The position numbers and the translations under genes were made by a program. From contig NZ_CP012700.1 in assembly GCF_001307295.1 (NCBI RefSeq), forward strand, positions 499,001 through 563,000: a stretch of 64,000 nucleotides of DNA. The letters are read 5' to 3'. Position 1 is the first letter of the stretch, and every line of letters begins with the position of its first letter. The notes under the pieces are model-generated. The model was not told where the DNA came from. It saw only the letters and a program-made list of their open reading frames with translations, and did not search any database. Below, in pieces: positions 43,298 to 51,885 of this stretch. Source of the stretch: Sphingopyxis macrogoltabida. Lineage in GTDB: Bacteria > Pseudomonadota > Alphaproteobacteria > Sphingomonadales > Sphingomonadaceae.

Positions 43298-44830
43298 ATG
43301 CACCCTTTCGTCCATGCCCGAAACAACCCCGACAAGCCTGCGATCATCGTCGCCGAGACGGGCGAGGCGATCAGCTATGGCGAGCTCGACGCCGCATCGA
43401 ATCGCGCCGCGCAATTGTTCCGCGCGCACGGGCTGGGACATGAGGATGTCGTCGCCTTCATGCTCGACAACACGCCGCATTATTACGGGCTGACGTGGGG
43501 CGCGCAGCGTTCGGGGCTGCGCTATGTCTGCATCTCGTCGCGGCTGACGCAGGACGAAACCGATTATATTCTCGAAAATTCCGGGGCGCAGATTCTGGTC
43601 GTATCGGCGAGCCTTGCCGGCGCCGCGCAGCAATTGACGACGGGGATCAAGCGCTTTGCCATGGGCGGCGCGATTTCCGGCTATGAAAGCTGGGAAGATG
43701 CCGTCGCCGCCATGCCCGCCACGCCGGTTGCGGACGAGCGCGCCGGGGTCGATATGCTCTATTCGTCGGGAACCACCGGCCGGCCGAAGGGCGTCCGCGT
43801 GCCGCTGCCCGAAGATCCGGCGATCGAGGCGACGAACAGCCTCGTCATGCTCGCCTCCGCGGTGTTCCAGATCGACGAAAACAGCATCTATCTGTCGCCA
43901 GCGCCGCTGTATCATGCCGCGCCGCTGCGCTGGTCGATGACGATCCATCGTCTCGGCGGCACCGTCGTGCTGATGAAGAAATTCGACGAGGAGGCGGCGC
44001 TCGCGCATATCGAGACATATCGCGTCAACGCGAGCCAGTGGGTGCCGACGCATTTCGTCCGCATGCTCAAGCTGCCCGAGGCGGTGCGCGCGCGTTACGA
44101 CCACAGCAGTCTGAAGGTCGCGATCCATGCCGCGGCGCCGTGCCCCGTGCCGGTCAAGCAGGCGATGATCGACTGGTGGGGGCCGGTCCTGTTCGAATAT
44201 TATGCCGGGTCCGAAGGCAATGGCATGACCTTCATCTCGAGCCAGGACTGGCTGACCCACAAGGGATCGGTCGGGCGGCCGATCCTCGGCGCGGTGCACA
44301 TCGTCGGCGAGGACAATGAAACCGAGCTCGGCACGGGCGAGGAAGGCTGCGTCTTTTTCGAAAGCGACAATGTCTTCGAGTATCACGGCGACAGCGAAAA
44401 AACCGCGTCGAGCCGGAACAGCAAGGGCTGGTCGACGCTGGGCGATGTCGGCAAGCTCGACGAGGAGGGCTTCCTCTATCTCACCGATCGCAAGAGCTTC
44501 ATGATCATCTCGGGCGGGGTGAATATCTACCCGCAGGAGATCGAAAATCACCTCGTCACCCATCCGAAGGTGGCCGACGTCGCGGTGGTCGGCGGACCGC
44601 ACGATGAAATGGGCGAGGAGGTGATCGCGGTGATTCAGCCCGCCGATATGGCCGATGCGACCGATGCATTCCGCGACGAACTCTGTGCCTATGCGCGCGA
44701 GAAATTGTCGGGCGTGAAGATCCCGCGCCGCATCGATTTCATGGCGGCGCTGCCGCGCCACGATACGGGCAAGCTCTACAAGCGTCTGCTGCGCGACCAA
44801 TATTGGGCGAAGGACAAGGCGGGGGTTTGA
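43298..44830 (+). CDS. AMP-dependent acyl-CoA synthetase
   Basis: The 510-residue product has MLYSSGTTGRPKGVRVPL (about residue 160), EYYAGSEGNGMTF (about 304), TLGDVGKLDEEGFLYLTDR (about 384) and the C-terminal Lys region HDTGKLYKRLLRD. I chose ATG 43298 (MHPFVHARNNPDKPA), where family similarity begins; the frame is open to 43223. It heads a three-gene unit with an HCCA-isomerase/DsbA-like gene and a crotonase, suggesting degradation of a specific carboxylic acid. The substrate is unknown. Confidence 0.92.
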   Translation: MHPFVHARNNPDKPAIIVAETGEAISYGELDAASNRAAQLFRAHGLGHEDVVAFMLDNTPHYYGLTWGAQRSGLRYVCISSRLTQDETDYILENSGAQILVVSASLAGAAQQLTTGIKRFAMGGAISGYESWEDAVAAMPATPVADERAGVDMLYSSGTTGRPKGVRVPLPEDPAIEATNSLVMLASAVFQIDENSIYLSPAPLYHAAPLRWSMTIHRLGGTVVLMKKFDEEAALAHIETYRVNASQWVPTHFVRMLKLPEAVRARYDHSSLKVAIHAAAPCPVPVKQAMIDWWGPVLFEYYAGSEGNGMTFISSQDWLTHKGSVGRPILGAVHIVGEDNETELGTGEEGCVFFESDNVFEYHGDSEKTASSRNSKGWSTLGDVGKLDEEGFLYLTDRKSFMIISGGVNIYPQEIENHLVTHPKVADVAVVGGPHDEMGEEVIAVIQPADMADATDAFRDELCAYAREKLSGVKIPRRIDFMAALPRHDTGKLYKRLLRDQYWAKDKAGV

Positions 44831-44836
44831 CGGGTG

Positions 44837-45442
44837 ATGGAGCGCGTCGAATTCTTCTTCGACCTGTCGAGCCCGTGGACCTGCCTCGCCTTTCATAACC
44901 TGCCGGGCGTGCTCGAGCGGACGGGGGTCGCGGCGATCTATCGGCCGATCCTTGTCGGCGGGGTGTTCAATGCCGTGAACCCCGCCGTTTATGCGGCGCG
45001 CGAACAGGCCGACAACCGGCGGCTCCAGCATAGCTGGAAGGTGCTGCAGGACTGGGCCCGGCTCGCGAGCGTGCCGATGAACTTTCCGTCGCAATGGCAT
45101 CCGGCGAAGAGCGTCCATGCGATGCGTTTCGCCGCGGCGCTCGAAGACGATCAGACGGCGCTCGTCCGTTTCGCGCGCGGAGCGTTTGCGAGCTATTTCG
45201 GCCGGCAGGAAAATCTCGACGACCCGGCGGTGCTCACCGCGGTCGCCGATGCCGAAGGGCTCGACGGAGCAGCGCTTGCCGCAGCGGCCGTGAACGACGC
45301 GGTCAAGGCGCGGCTGCGCGCCAACACCGAAGAGGTCGTCGCGCGCGGCGGCTATGGCTCGCCAACGATCTTCGTCGACCGGACCGACATGTATTTCGGC
45401 AACGACCAGCTTCCGCTCGTCGAAGCCGCGTTGAAACGCTGA
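44837..45442 (+). CDS. 2-hydroxychromene-2-carboxylate isomerase / DsbA-family (GST kappa-like) protein
   Basis: The 201-residue protein has a thioredoxin-like N-terminus MERVEFFFDLSSPWTCLAFH with the Ser-Pro-Trp of the glutathione-binding site instead of a CxxC, and the late GYGSPTIFVDRTDMYFGNDQL. This group includes aromatic-degradation isomerases and kappa-class glutathione transferases. It lies six bases after the synthetase and 13 before the crotonase. ATG 44837 is preferred to the GTG three bases earlier. Confidence 0.88.
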   Translation: MERVEFFFDLSSPWTCLAFHNLPGVLERTGVAAIYRPILVGGVFNAVNPAVYAAREQADNRRLQHSWKVLQDWARLASVPMNFPSQWHPAKSVHAMRFAAALEDDQTALVRFARGAFASYFGRQENLDDPAVLTAVADAEGLDGAALAAAAVNDAVKARLRANTEEVVARGGYGSPTIFVDRTDMYFGNDQLPLVEAALKR

Positions 45443-45455
45443 AAGGGACTCCCGC

Positions 45456-46259
45456 GTGAAAGACCGTATTTCGATCACCATGCTCGATGGCGGCATCGCC
45501 GACGTCCGGCTGATCCGCAGCGACAAGATGAATGCGCTCGACCCCGCGATGTGGGCCGCGCTTGTCGAAGCGATCGACACGCTGAAAGCCCAGGCGGGGC
45601 TGCGCGTCGTCGTGCTGTCGGGGGAGGGGCGCGCTTTCTGCGCCGGACTCGATCTGTCGAGCCTCAGCAACGAGCGCGACCCGGGAGCAAGCAGCGCCGG
45701 CGGCACGCTGGCCGATCGCACCAAGGGCATTTCGAACAATGCGCAATATGCGGCCTGGGGCTGGCGCGAGCTGCCGGTGCCGGTGATCGCGGCGGTGCAC
45801 GGCGTCGCGTTCGGCGCGGGCAGCCAGATCATGGCGGCCGCCGACATCCGCATCGTTCACCCCGACACGCGCATTGCGATCATGGAAATGCGCTGGGGCC
45901 TCGTCCCCGACGTTGCCGGCATGGCGCTGTGGCGGACGCAGGTCGCCGACGATGTGCTGCGCGAGCTGATCTACACCAACCGCGAATTCAACGGATCGGA
46001 GGCGAAGCTGCTGGGCTTTGCGACGCATGTGTCGGACGATCCGCTGGCGAAGGCGATGGAACTGGCGGCGGTGATCGCCGACAAGAACCCGCACGCGATC
46101 CGCGGCGCGAAGCGGCTGTGCAACATGCTGGCCGACGCCAGCGACGCCGAAATCCTGCAGGCCGAAAGCGACGAGCAGGTGAAGGTCATCCGCACCCCGA
46201 ACCAGATGGAAGCGGTGATGGCCGGGATGGAAAAGCGGCGGCCGAAGTTTGCGGATTGA
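45456..46259 (+). CDS. Enoyl-CoA hydratase/isomerase family protein
   Basis: This 267-residue crotonase-fold protein has SDKMNALDPAMWAAL near the N-terminus, the oxyanion-hole segments GRAFCAGLDLSSL (about 58) and HGVAFGAGSQIMAAADIRI (about 112), and WGLVPDVAG. The Glu usually found after GLVP is replaced by DVAG, so it may be an isomerase or hydrolase rather than a hydratase. The GTG start at 45456 follows AAAGGGA. It ends a three-gene unit with the synthetase at 43298. Confidence 0.9.
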   Translation: MKDRISITMLDGGIADVRLIRSDKMNALDPAMWAALVEAIDTLKAQAGLRVVVLSGEGRAFCAGLDLSSLSNERDPGASSAGGTLADRTKGISNNAQYAAWGWRELPVPVIAAVHGVAFGAGSQIMAAADIRIVHPDTRIAIMEMRWGLVPDVAGMALWRTQVADDVLRELIYTNREFNGSEAKLLGFATHVSDDPLAKAMELAAVIADKNPHAIRGAKRLCNMLADASDAEILQAESDEQVKVIRTPNQMEAVMAGMEKRRPKFAD

Positions 46260-46348
46260 GGGCGGGACGGCGAGCGTCGGGAGGCGGTCGATTCCGGTCA
46301 TTCCATCCAGATCGGCACGAATGGCAGCTACCGACCGGTTGCGGACAT

Positions 46349-46548
46349 AAATCCTCCCTGCGGCGAAGCCATGGGGAGGTGGCAGCGCGAAGCGCTGACG
46401 GAGGGGCGATAGCGCTGCCGCCCTTGCCCCTCCACCACCGCCTGCGGCGGCGTGCTGGGTCGTCCAGTCCCCCGGACTGGACTTGGATTGCCGGGGGCAA
46501 TCCAATCCTGCACTCCCCCTCCCCATCGCTGCGCGACAGGGAGGATTT
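46349..46548. repeat. 200-bp element with imperfect terminal inverted repeats (MITE-like)
   Basis: AAATCCTCCCTG at 46349-46360 is repeated inverted as CAGGGAGGATTT at 46537-46548. The similarity extends about 30 bases inward on each side (ATGGGGAGG on the left, CCTCCCCAT on the right). The interior has further short palindromes (CCCCCGGACTGG region, ATTGCCGGGGGCAAT) and no coding frame. It lies between convergent genes and is probably a non-autonomous or REP-derived element. Confidence 0.7.
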
Positions 46549-46560
46549 TCCTGTGTCGTC

Positions 46561-46625
46561 ATCCCGGACTTGATCCGGGATCCATAACCGCGCCGTCGTC
46601 GTGGATCCCGGATCAAGTCCGGGAT
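46561..46625. repeat. Inverted pair of palindromic repeats type A
   Basis: A 21-bp unit at 46561-46581 (ATCCCGGACTTGATCCGGGAT) and its reverse complement at 46605-46625 are separated by 23 bases. The pair can act as a bidirectional terminator between the convergent crotonase and ATP12 genes. The same unit occurs singly at 33930-33950. Confidence 0.8.
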
Positions 46626-46758
46626 GACGAAGGAGAGGACGTAGACGTCCGCTCACCACCCCAGGTCGGCCATTCCGGCACACGCTGAATTGGTCGTCAC
46701 TGGCGCGATATCGTAGGGTATCGCGGCTGCTGCGGATGCAAGCGGATCCGGGGACGAA

Positions 46759-47448
46759 TCAGAGCAGAGTCAAGAACCGCGCCGCATTGTCCCAGTCGCG
46801 CTTGTGCGCCGCGCGCTGTGCCTGCGCTTCGCTGTCGGCGCCCCAGCGGCGTTCCTGATAGAGCTCGTCGAGGCTGACCGCCTGCCACAGCAGGTCGGGA
46901 TCGAACGCAGCTTCGGCAAGCGCCAGCGCCGCGACGAGCGACCCGCCGATCGTCACCAGGGGGGTCAGCGCCGTCATCCGCCATGGATCGAGCGCGAACA
47001 CCGCCGTGCGCAGCGCGGCGACGGTTTCCGCCGACTGGTCGATCGGCAATATGCCCTGCGTCAGCGCGAATTCTAGTGCGAAGCGTTCCTCGGCCCAGGC
47101 GAGCAGCGGGTTCCACGCCGCCGCCTGTTCGGCCTGCAAGGCCGCGTCGCGGTCGTCGCGGTAGCAGAAAAGGTCGGTCGCGGCGTAGGCGGCAACAGTT
47201 TCGGCAAAGGCAGCGGGATCGGGCGATGCAAGGTCGATCGAGGCGTTGGTGAGGCCGGTCATCGGCATTGCGGCGGGATCGATCATCTCGCCGACCGCCT
47301 GCCATTCAGCCGCGATCGCTTCGGCAAGCGCGGCGCTCGCGACAACCAGCGGCGCGCGCTGCGGCGTCCGCACCGGCCGGCCGTCGAGCGCGATGCCCCA
47401 GCCGCCGTCCTCGCGAACGGCGGCCGCCTCTTTCCAGAAACGCTTCAC
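46759..47448 (-). CDS. ATP12-family F1-ATPase assembly chaperone
   Basis: The 229-residue product starts at GTG 47448 (V/MKRFWKEAAAVREDG), where the ATP12 pattern begins: WGIALDGRPVRTPQRAPLVV, EWQAVGEMIDPAAMPMTGL, AAYAATDLFCYRDDRDAAL, and WNPLLAWAEERF. ATP12 helps incorporate the alpha subunit into F1. The start codon overlaps the upstream stop (GTGA), so it is the last gene of the crcB-rluA-paiB operon. Confidence 0.92.
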   Translation of the reverse strand: MKRFWKEAAAVREDGGWGIALDGRPVRTPQRAPLVVASAALAEAIAAEWQAVGEMIDPAAMPMTGLTNASIDLASPDPAAFAETVAAYAATDLFCYRDDRDAALQAEQAAAWNPLLAWAEERFALEFALTQGILPIDQSAETVAALRTAVFALDPWRMTALTPLVTIGGSLVAALALAEAAFDPDLLWQAVSLDELYQERRWGADSEAQAQRAAHKRDWDNAARFLTLL

Positions 47449-47681
47449 AGCTCTTTGGGCGAGCGCCAGCGCCGCGCGAGCAGCATCGGCATCACCGCGA
47501 AATCGAAGGCGCCGAGCAGGACGACGGCGACCCCGATCCAGCGATCGGTCGGCTGTCCCGCCAGTTCGAACCCGCCGCGGATCAGCACGAAGCCCGCGAG
47601 CACGAAGAGCGCGCCCATGACGCGCATCGCGGCGATGGCGAAGAAGCGCTTTTTGGCGAGGGCGTCGTCGGCGGGGGGCAT
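47445..47681 (-). CDS. Small two-helix membrane protein
   Basis: The 78-residue product MPPADDALAKKRFFAIAAMR... has two hydrophobic segments (VMGALFVLAGFVLIRGGFEL and WIGVAVVLLGAFDFAVMPML). GGGAG five bases before the ATG supports the start. It overlaps the PaiB-like reading frame by 100 bases and the ATP12 start by four. Small proteins of this type commonly precede ATP12 in sphingomonads, but no function was recognised. Confidence 0.75.
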   Translation of the reverse strand: MPPADDALAKKRFFAIAAMRVMGALFVLAGFVLIRGGFELAGQPTDRWIGVAVVLLGAFDFAVMPMLLARRWRSPKEL

Positions 47682-48298
47682 GCGCTCTCCCTATCGCCGC
47701 CAAGGTGCCGCATCAACTGTGCGAGCGCGCCGTGACCGGTCGCTTCGACGCCCGCGGCAACCCTTTCGCGTTCGTCGGCGGGCTTGTTCTGCGACAGCTT
47801 GATCGTCGGCCGCCATGCGGCGATGCGCATCTCGAAGCCGGTGATCGCGCCAGTCATCCGGCTGAACAGCGCCGGGTTCATCTTGGCGCGCGTCCACGGC
47901 GGATTGGCGCCGGCGCGCGCTTCATGGGCGGCGGACAGCGTGTCGAGCAGCGCGACCAGCGCGCTGTCGTCGATCCGGCGCACGGCGCCTTCCATCTCGA
48001 TCGCGACATAGTTCCAGGTCGGTACCTGATCGGCCTCGGCATACCAGCTTGCGCTGACATAGGCGTCAGGCCCCTGCACCACGGCGAGCGCGGTCGTGCC
48101 TTCCAGATGGCGGGTCAGCGCATTGCCGCGTGCGAGATGGAATTGCAGCGCCTTGCGGTCGTCGCTCAGCACCACCGGTGTGTGAGCGACGCGCGGGCCG
48201 TCAGGGGTGCCCGCGAAGATTGCGGCGAAACCGATCTCGCGGACGAGAAGCTCGGCGAGATCGTCCTGTTTCGGACGGAAGGCGCCGTTGGGGTGCAT
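47582..48298 (-). CDS. PaiB-like FMN-binding negative transcriptional regulator family protein
   Basis: The 238-residue protein starts MHPNGAFRPKQDDLAELLV, with HLARGNALTRHLE, AYVSASWYAEADQVPTWNYV (about 85) and KLSQNKPADERERVAAGVEA (about 168), all typical of the PaiB family (split-barrel, flavin-binding). The family normally ends near residue 205. The last 30 residues here (Ser/Pro/Cys-rich, from about CPPPTTPSPKSA) are encoded in the overlap with the next gene and look like read-through after a lost stop. The ATG overlaps the rluA stop. Confidence 0.85.
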   Translation of the reverse strand: MHPNGAFRPKQDDLAELLVREIGFAAIFAGTPDGPRVAHTPVVLSDDRKALQFHLARGNALTRHLEGTTALAVVQGPDAYVSASWYAEADQVPTWNYVAIEMEGAVRRIDDSALVALLDTLSAAHEARAGANPPWTRAKMNPALFSRMTGAITGFEMRIAAWRPTIKLSQNKPADERERVAAGVEATGHGALAQLMRHLGGDRESACPPPTTPSPKSASSPSPRCASWARSSCSRASC

Positions 48299-49512
48299 TA
48301 GCGGGGCCGTGCCGGGCGCGGCAACGGCTTCTTCGTTCCGGGCTTTTTGTCTGCGGGCTTGCCCGGTTTCGCTTTAGCCTTCGGTTTCGGCTTCGGCTTG
48401 CCGACATGGTCGGTGGGTTTGCTCGTCGCGGTGCGTCCGCGCCGCTCGCCGCGCCGCGCCTTGCGAATCTGCTTGCTGTGCGCCTTCGCTGCCGCCTTTT
48501 CGGCCGCTTTGGAGGGCGGGCCCTTGACGATATCGTCGATCCCGACCTCGCCGAGCAGCAGGTCGAAGCCGAGTGCGTCGAGGCTCGCGGCGAAATGCTC
48601 GGGTACCTCGGCGCTGATATCGATTGCGCCGCCGTCGGGGTGATCGATGCGCAGGCGGCGGCTGTGCAGGTGCATCTTGCGGCTGATCGAGCCGGTCAGG
48701 AAGGCGCCCTTGCCGCCATATTTGCCGTCGCCGACAATCGGATGGCCGATCGCCGCCATATGGACGCGCAACTGATGGGTGCGGCCGGTGAGCGGTTGCA
48801 GTTCGACCCACGCGGCGCTGTTGCCTGCGCGCTCGATGACCCGGTAGCGTGTCTTCGCGGCGAGGCCGCTGTCGTGCACATGCATCTTCTCGCCGCCCGA
48901 TCCGGGCTGCTTGGCGAGCGGCAGATCAATCTCGCCCTGCGCGATGTCGGGGACGCCGACGATGATCGCCCAATAGGTCTTTTTCGCGCTGCGGTTGGAA
49001 AAACTCTTGGCGAAATAGGCCGCGGCGCGCGGAGTCCGCGCGACGAGCAGCGCGCCCGACGTATCCTTGTCGAGCCGGTGGACGAGCTTGGGCCGCACCG
49101 GCGCATCGAACTTGAGCGCGTCGAGTAGCCCGTCGACATGCTGCTCGGTCTTGGTGCCGCCCTGCGTCGCAAGACCGGGCAGCTTGTTGAGCACGATCGC
49201 GCTCGCGTCGCGGTGAATCAGCATGCCGGTCGCCAGCTCGATGTCGGCATCGGTCAACGGGCGGCCTTTGCGCGCCGGACGGGCTTCGGTTTCGACCGGC
49301 GGCACCGGCATGACGAGCGTCTGCCCGGTCTCGATGCGGTCCGACACATCGGCCTTCTTGCCGTCGAGCGTCAACTGCCCTGAACGCGCCCATCGCGCGA
49401 GCAGCGCGTGCGGCGTTCCCGGCCGGTGCCGTTTGAACCAGCGGTCGAGGCGGATGCCGTCATCCTCTTCGGCGATCGTCGCCCCGTCGAGCTTTGCTTT
49501 GCTTTCGCTCAT
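48298..49512 (-). CDS. RluA-family 23S rRNA pseudouridine synthase
   Basis: The 404-residue protein has an N-terminal S4 domain (IRLDRWFKRHRPGTPHALLA), the catalytic motif KLVHRLDKDTSGALLVA with the active Asp (about residue 148), and QPLTGRTHQLRVHMAAIGHP (about 238). A non-conserved Lys/Pro/Arg-rich tail of about 65 residues follows at the C-terminus. It isomerises uridines in 23S rRNA (RluC-like); the exact sites are not predictable. The start overlaps the crcB stop (ATGA). Confidence 0.92.
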   Translation of the reverse strand: MSESKAKLDGATIAEEDDGIRLDRWFKRHRPGTPHALLARWARSGQLTLDGKKADVSDRIETGQTLVMPVPPVETEARPARKGRPLTDADIELATGMLIHRDASAIVLNKLPGLATQGGTKTEQHVDGLLDALKFDAPVRPKLVHRLDKDTSGALLVARTPRAAAYFAKSFSNRSAKKTYWAIIVGVPDIAQGEIDLPLAKQPGSGGEKMHVHDSGLAAKTRYRVIERAGNSAAWVELQPLTGRTHQLRVHMAAIGHPIVGDGKYGGKGAFLTGSISRKMHLHSRRLRIDHPDGGAIDISAEVPEHFAASLDALGFDLLLGEVGIDDIVKGPPSKAAEKAAAKAHSKQIRKARRGERRGRTATSKPTDHVGKPKPKPKAKAKPGKPADKKPGTKKPLPRPARPR

Positions 49513-49889
49513 GCCGGTACCTGCCGCACGATGAACAGGCCGATGCCGCAGGCGAGGACCGCGCCGATCACCGACGCGAGGACGTAAGCGGCCGCCTGCC
49601 CGGTCTGACCGCGTTCGAAGAGCAGCCAGAATTCAAGGCTAAAAGAGGAGAAGGTGGTGAAGCCGCCGAGGATGCCGACGCCGACGAACAGCCGCGCGGT
49701 CTCGCCGCCGTCGCTGCTCCGCGCCAGCCAGCCGATCAGCAGGCCCATCAGCAAGCTGCCGGCGATATTGATCGAGAGCGTCCACCACGGAAAGCCGGGG
49801 CCGAGGCGCGCGAGCATGACCTGCCCGACGAGGTGGCGGCAGCCGGCGCCGATCGCGCCGCCGATCATGACTGGAAACAGGCCGTTCAT
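49509..49889 (-). CDS. crcB: CrcB/FluC fluoride channel
   Basis: The 126-residue, four-helix protein has the Fluc signatures GGAIGAGCRHLVG near the N-terminus, NIAGSLLMGLLIG (with the conserved Asn) and GILGGFTTFSSFSLE (sodium-site and Phe-box region). It exports fluoride as a dual-topology dimer. It is the first gene of a five-gene coupled operon. The short upstream gap has no recognisable fluoride riboswitch. Confidence 0.95.
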   Translation of the reverse strand: MNGLFPVMIGGAIGAGCRHLVGQVMLARLGPGFPWWTLSINIAGSLLMGLLIGWLARSSDGGETARLFVGVGILGGFTTFSSFSLEFWLLFERGQTGQAAAYVLASVIGAVLACGIGLFIVRQVPA

Positions 49890-49955
49890 GCGCTCGCCCT
49901 AGCCGCAAAATGCAGTAAGGCATAGCACCGCAATTTGCGGCGGGGCGTGGCGACC

Positions 49956-50546
49956 TCACTCGTCGGGGCGCGGCGCGGTGAGTGCTGTGGCCGGGCGTTC
50001 GTGCGTCGCACGCCAGTCGGCGGGCCGGACGAAATCGCCCTGCCAGATCCCGCGCCGCTTCGCCTGCGCCTCGGCTTCCTCGACCGGATAGGCGCCGTCC
50101 GTCGCGACAGCCCAGCCCTGCCGGACCATTTCAGCGCTCAGGTCGATGCCCTCGGGAAAGGGGAGGGTGCGGCATGTGGCGAGCGTGCGGTGGTAGGCAT
50201 CCTTTGCGGTCAGGTCGCAATGCAGCGGCCCGCCCCCGGCAAGTCTTTCGAGCGCGGTGCGGGCTTCGCGGCCGCAGGTCCAGCGGCCGCCGCCAGCGGC
50301 ACGCGCACAATCCTGCCGATATTCGACGGCATCGAGCCCGGTGAGGCGGATCGTGAGCACTGCATCGTCCTGGCGAACGGTCAGACTGTCGCCGTCGATG
50401 ACATGCACCAGCGGGACAGTAGCCGCGGGAGCGGGGCGCCATGTCTAGGCCGCGATCGCCAGCCCGGCGAGCAGGAGCAGCGCGGCGAACGAGCGCAAGC
50501 GGCGGCGCCAGCGGAGGCGGCTGAGGGATGAGATGATTTCCGGCAT
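49956..50546 (-). pseudogene. Thermonuclease-family protein interrupted by an in-frame TAG
   Basis: From GTG 50408 a 150-residue SNase-like domain is open: HVIDGDSLTV, then IRLTGLDAVEYRQDCA, AYHRTLATC and MVRQGWAVA, with Cys residues fitting an exported enzyme. The same frame upstream encodes a signal-like segment from ATG 50546 (MPEIISS...RSFAALLLLAGLAIAA). It is separated from the nuclease part only by a TAG at 50445-50447 and 12 sense codons. The simplest reading is one exported nuclease broken by a nonsense mutation. If the GTG is used alone, the protein would be leaderless. The catalytic domain itself is intact. Confidence 0.65.
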
Positions 50547-50780
50547 CGCGCGATCGGCCTGATGATGACGCCCGCAAATGGCAAGTGTGAATAAGCAGTT
50601 GACGACGAGAACAAAACATGTCCAAAATGGATGAAATCCGGCACGGCTGCTGTACGCCGACTCATCCGCTACGCAGGCTTGGGTCCGTATCGGCGGCAAA
50701 CAGGAATGAACAAAAGGTGAATATCGCCGAAATGACGACATAGTTGTGCCGGGGTGGAGCAATGAACGGGGACAGGCAGC

Positions 50781-51830
50781 ATGATGGACTTTGAAGCACG
50801 CGGCGGGCTCGACATGGCGGATTTTCCCCCGGGCGGTTTCCGGGCAGGAGAAGAGTCGGTGCCACCAGAGATGCCGGGATATTCGATGCCGCTTGGCACG
50901 CAATCGCCCTTGCTGGTCGTCGGTCAGGTGGATTTCGCACCCGACGCCCTGCCGCTCGTCGATGTGCGCCTCGCCACGGCATTGCCGGCGTTGCGAGCGG
51001 CGGGCCATATCAGGCAAAATGCCGCGCCGGATATCGTCTGGCTGGCTGCGGCCGATGCGATCGAAACCGAGATGCTGGCCGACATATGCGCGGCGGCGGG
51101 CGAGCGGGGCTGCCATCTCGTTTGCGAGACTTCGCTGGCGGCGCTCGACCGGATAGTCGCGGCGGTCCCCGCGTCGCTTCAGACCCAGTTTCTGGTCGAT
51201 GCCGATGCGACCGACCGGCTTGTCGCTCTGGCTGCCGCCCGGCGGACCCGATGTCAGAATATCCATGACGTCGCCCGCGACGCCGCGATGGAGCGGATCG
51301 ACCGGTTGCAGGAAGAGGTTGCGCGCATCTCGCGCCTGCTCGGCGATCTGGCAGGCCAGCGCGGCGGGCTGCCGGGGACGCCGGGCGGCTTTGCGCCGCG
51401 CCCCGAGGAATTTGCCGACTATCCGGGTCAGGTCCGCTCGGCGCCGCGCGACTTTGCGGCGGTGCCGCGGAGCTTCGTGCCCGAGGAACGCGCGCTGGAA
51501 CGACAGCGCGCCAAGGCGGTGCGGCGAGTGCTGCGCCAGCGGCGGATGCGCGAACAATATTTCCCGGCCGACCTGTTCGCCGACCCGGCGTGGGACATGC
51601 TGCTCGACCTTTATGCGGCGCGGCTCGAACGCCAGCCGGTGTCGGTGTCGAGCCTGTGCATCGCCGCCGCCGTGCCCGCGACGACGGCGCTGCGCTGGAT
51701 CAAGACGATGACCGACGCTGGCCTGTTTCTGCGCGAGGCCGATCCGCACGATGGCCGCCGCATCTTCATCGGGCTTGCCGAAGGCGCATTCGATTCGCTC
51801 GCGCGCTATTTCGAGGCGCTGGAGGAATAG
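50781..51830 (+). CDS. MarR-type winged-helix protein with N-terminal receiver-like domain
   Basis: In this 349-residue protein, residues 1-150 form an alpha/beta region (PLLVVGQVDFAPDALPLVDV, PDIVWLAAADAIETEMLADI). A helix-rich linker with a coiled-coil-like stretch (AAMERIDRLQEEVARISRLL, about 168) follows. The last 90 residues are a winged helix (PVSVSSLCIAAAVPATTALR, GLFLREADPHDGRRIFIGL). It probably regulates nearby or distant genes as a dimer. No partner is evident; tRNA-Val follows on the same strand. Confidence 0.82.
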   Translation: MMDFEARGGLDMADFPPGGFRAGEESVPPEMPGYSMPLGTQSPLLVVGQVDFAPDALPLVDVRLATALPALRAAGHIRQNAAPDIVWLAAADAIETEMLADICAAAGERGCHLVCETSLAALDRIVAAVPASLQTQFLVDADATDRLVALAAARRTRCQNIHDVARDAAMERIDRLQEEVARISRLLGDLAGQRGGLPGTPGGFAPRPEEFADYPGQVRSAPRDFAAVPRSFVPEERALERQRAKAVRRVLRQRRMREQYFPADLFADPAWDMLLDLYAARLERQPVSVSSLCIAAAVPATTALRWIKTMTDAGLFLREADPHDGRRIFIGLAEGAFDSLARYFEALEE

Positions 51831-51885
51831 CGGCGCGCTTGCCTCCGCGCCCAAGCTGTGGCAGGGGCGCGCTCTCCCGAAACGG

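Noticed and set aside
43163..45853. An 896-codon open frame on the minus strand
   Set aside because: It is antisense to an acyl-CoA synthetase, an HCCA-isomerase-like gene and a crotonase, all with clear family motifs; its own sequence is Arg/His-rich without any motif.
49890..49955. Possible fluoride riboswitch before crcB
   Set aside because: The gap to the upstream gene is only 66 bases and the conserved fluoride-aptamer segments are not present.
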